DNA from: Bactericera cockerelli
Taxonomy: Eukaryota > Arthropoda > Insecta > Hemiptera > Triozidae
Length of the DNA stretch: 64,000 nucleotides
Direction of reading: 5' to 3'
Assembly: GCA_024516035.1 (NCBI GenBank)
Contig: CM044959.1
Span: 19,550,525 to 19,614,524 of the forward strand
The stretch's first letter is position 1; every line of letters starts with the position of its first letter. Positions 63,440 through 64,000 of this stretch are shown piece after piece. The position numbers were made by a program, and so were the translations under genes. The notes under the pieces are model-generated. The model was given only the letters and a program-made list of their open reading frames with translations. It made no database searches and was not told the DNA's origin.

Positions 63440-63616
63440 TTTTTAAGGTAGTTGTGCCCCGGAACCGCTTTCACATTACTTCAGGACACTTTACCTTTAC
63501 ATCCACGCCATTCCAGAAACGGAAAAAAATCTGTTAGAATTTTCCGCTCCGGCCGGAATTCGAACCCGCAACCTCCAGGTCAGTAACCAATGCTCTTAAC
63601 CACTGAGCCACGGAGG
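63440..63616 (-). mobile_element. tB SINE
   Basis: On plus: TTTTTTTTAAGG, GTGCCCCGGAACCGCTTTCA, GGAATTCGAACCCGCAACCT, ACCACTGAGCCACGGAGG. Probably in the 3' UTR of the minus-strand gene ending at 63644. Confidence 0.9.
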
Positions 63617-63643
63617 GTATGAAACATGAATATTGCACACTCA

Positions 63644-63851
63644 CTACTGCACTTGTGTCTCAGTCTTGTTCTCACTCGCCGTCACCTCCCCGCCTCCCTG
63701 CTTCCTCTCAGTTGTGCTCTCACTCTTCCCCTCCTCCCCCGAGGACACAACATAGGGTGGAGGTGTGTCTTCTGTTTCATCGTCGTCCTCCCCGTAGTCC
63801 ATCTGATCCGGGGACAGATGACTGATGGCCACCGTGGTGCAGTTCTGACAC
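63644..63851 (-). CDS. Terminal exon of an unrecognised minus-strand gene (PPPY motif)
   Basis: Minus strand: acceptor TTCTGTTTCTGTCAG, one base completing the previous codon, then CQNCTTVAISHLSPDQMDYG and an acidic stretch (EDDDETED), TPPPYVV, and a Glu/Ser/Lys-rich end to TGA at 63646-63644 (68 residues). The exon is GC-rich and lies between AT-rich flanks. PPPY is the classic ligand of WW domains (for example in HECT ubiquitin ligases), and C-x-x-C could bind metal or be part of a larger fold. The remaining exons lie outside the window, so the family is unknown. Confidence 0.5.
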
Positions 63852-63869
63852 CTGACAGAAACAGAAGAA

Positions 63870-64000
63870 GAAACACACATTTTATTATTATTATTATAAA
63901 ACCTGGTTGCAGGGTTTCAGCTGAAACACCATACAATTAACACTGCGACCTAGTAAGATCTATTGTGACCAGGGAGAAAATCTCTCTCTCATCCTAATTC
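63870..64000 (-). mobile_element. G-variant SINE 3' part, cut by the window end
   Basis: On plus: TTATTATTATTATTATAAAA, CCTGGTTGCAGGGTTTCAGC, AACACTGCGACCTAGTAAGA. Same 3' end as 20791-21013. Lies in the intron upstream of the minus-strand exon. Confidence 0.75.

Overview
The window looks like a gene-poor, transposon-rich stretch of an insect genome. The insect call rests on an odorant receptor of the insect-specific 7tm_6 family and a CRAL-TRIO protein of insect type. Introns are AT-rich, exons are GC-rich, and short tRNA- and 5S-derived retroposons are dense. A hemipteran such as a planthopper is my guess from general appearance only; nothing here proves the order.

Host genes. (1) A possible two-exon small secreted protein on + (4545-5063), with a TATA box upstream. 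(2) An odorant receptor on + (11397-13622, two exons, one frameshift). (3) Candidate minus-strand exons on both sides of the receptor (14458-14423 and 10503-10081); if they join, the receptor lies inside the intron of a secreted-precursor gene. (4) A complete six-exon CRAL-TRIO lipid-binding protein on + (48145-58986, 285 residues after one frameshift). (5) A minus-strand terminal exon with a PPPY motif (63851-63644). The two best genes each carry one single-base frameshift in otherwise intact coding sequence. That may be residual long-read assembly error or recent decay.

Repeats fill most of the rest. Family names used below: S5 = SINE with a full 5S rRNA-like head; tA to tE = five SINE families with tRNA-like heads (RNA polymerase III A/B-box type); F = repeat that carries a minisatellite; G = tRNA-headed SINE sharing its central core with S5; H and I = unclassified dispersed repeats; L3 = 3' terminus of a LINE. 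LINE reverse-transcriptase tails (5.4, 17.1, 22, 28-29 and 60 kb), non-autonomous DNA elements of hAT-like (8-bp duplications), piggyBac-like (TTAA), Harbinger-like (TAA) and TATA-flanked types, and long palindromes are also present. Several insertions show clear target-site duplications and nesting.

The most unusual points are: a SINE family built on an intact 5S rRNA head whose core is also used by a tRNA-headed SINE; two minisatellites in the CRAL-TRIO gene whose units come from exon 3' ends, one copying the splice donor and one the stop codon; and a tC SINE whose 16-bp duplication copies the exon 4 splice donor. No virus, bacterial operon or CRISPR array was seen.
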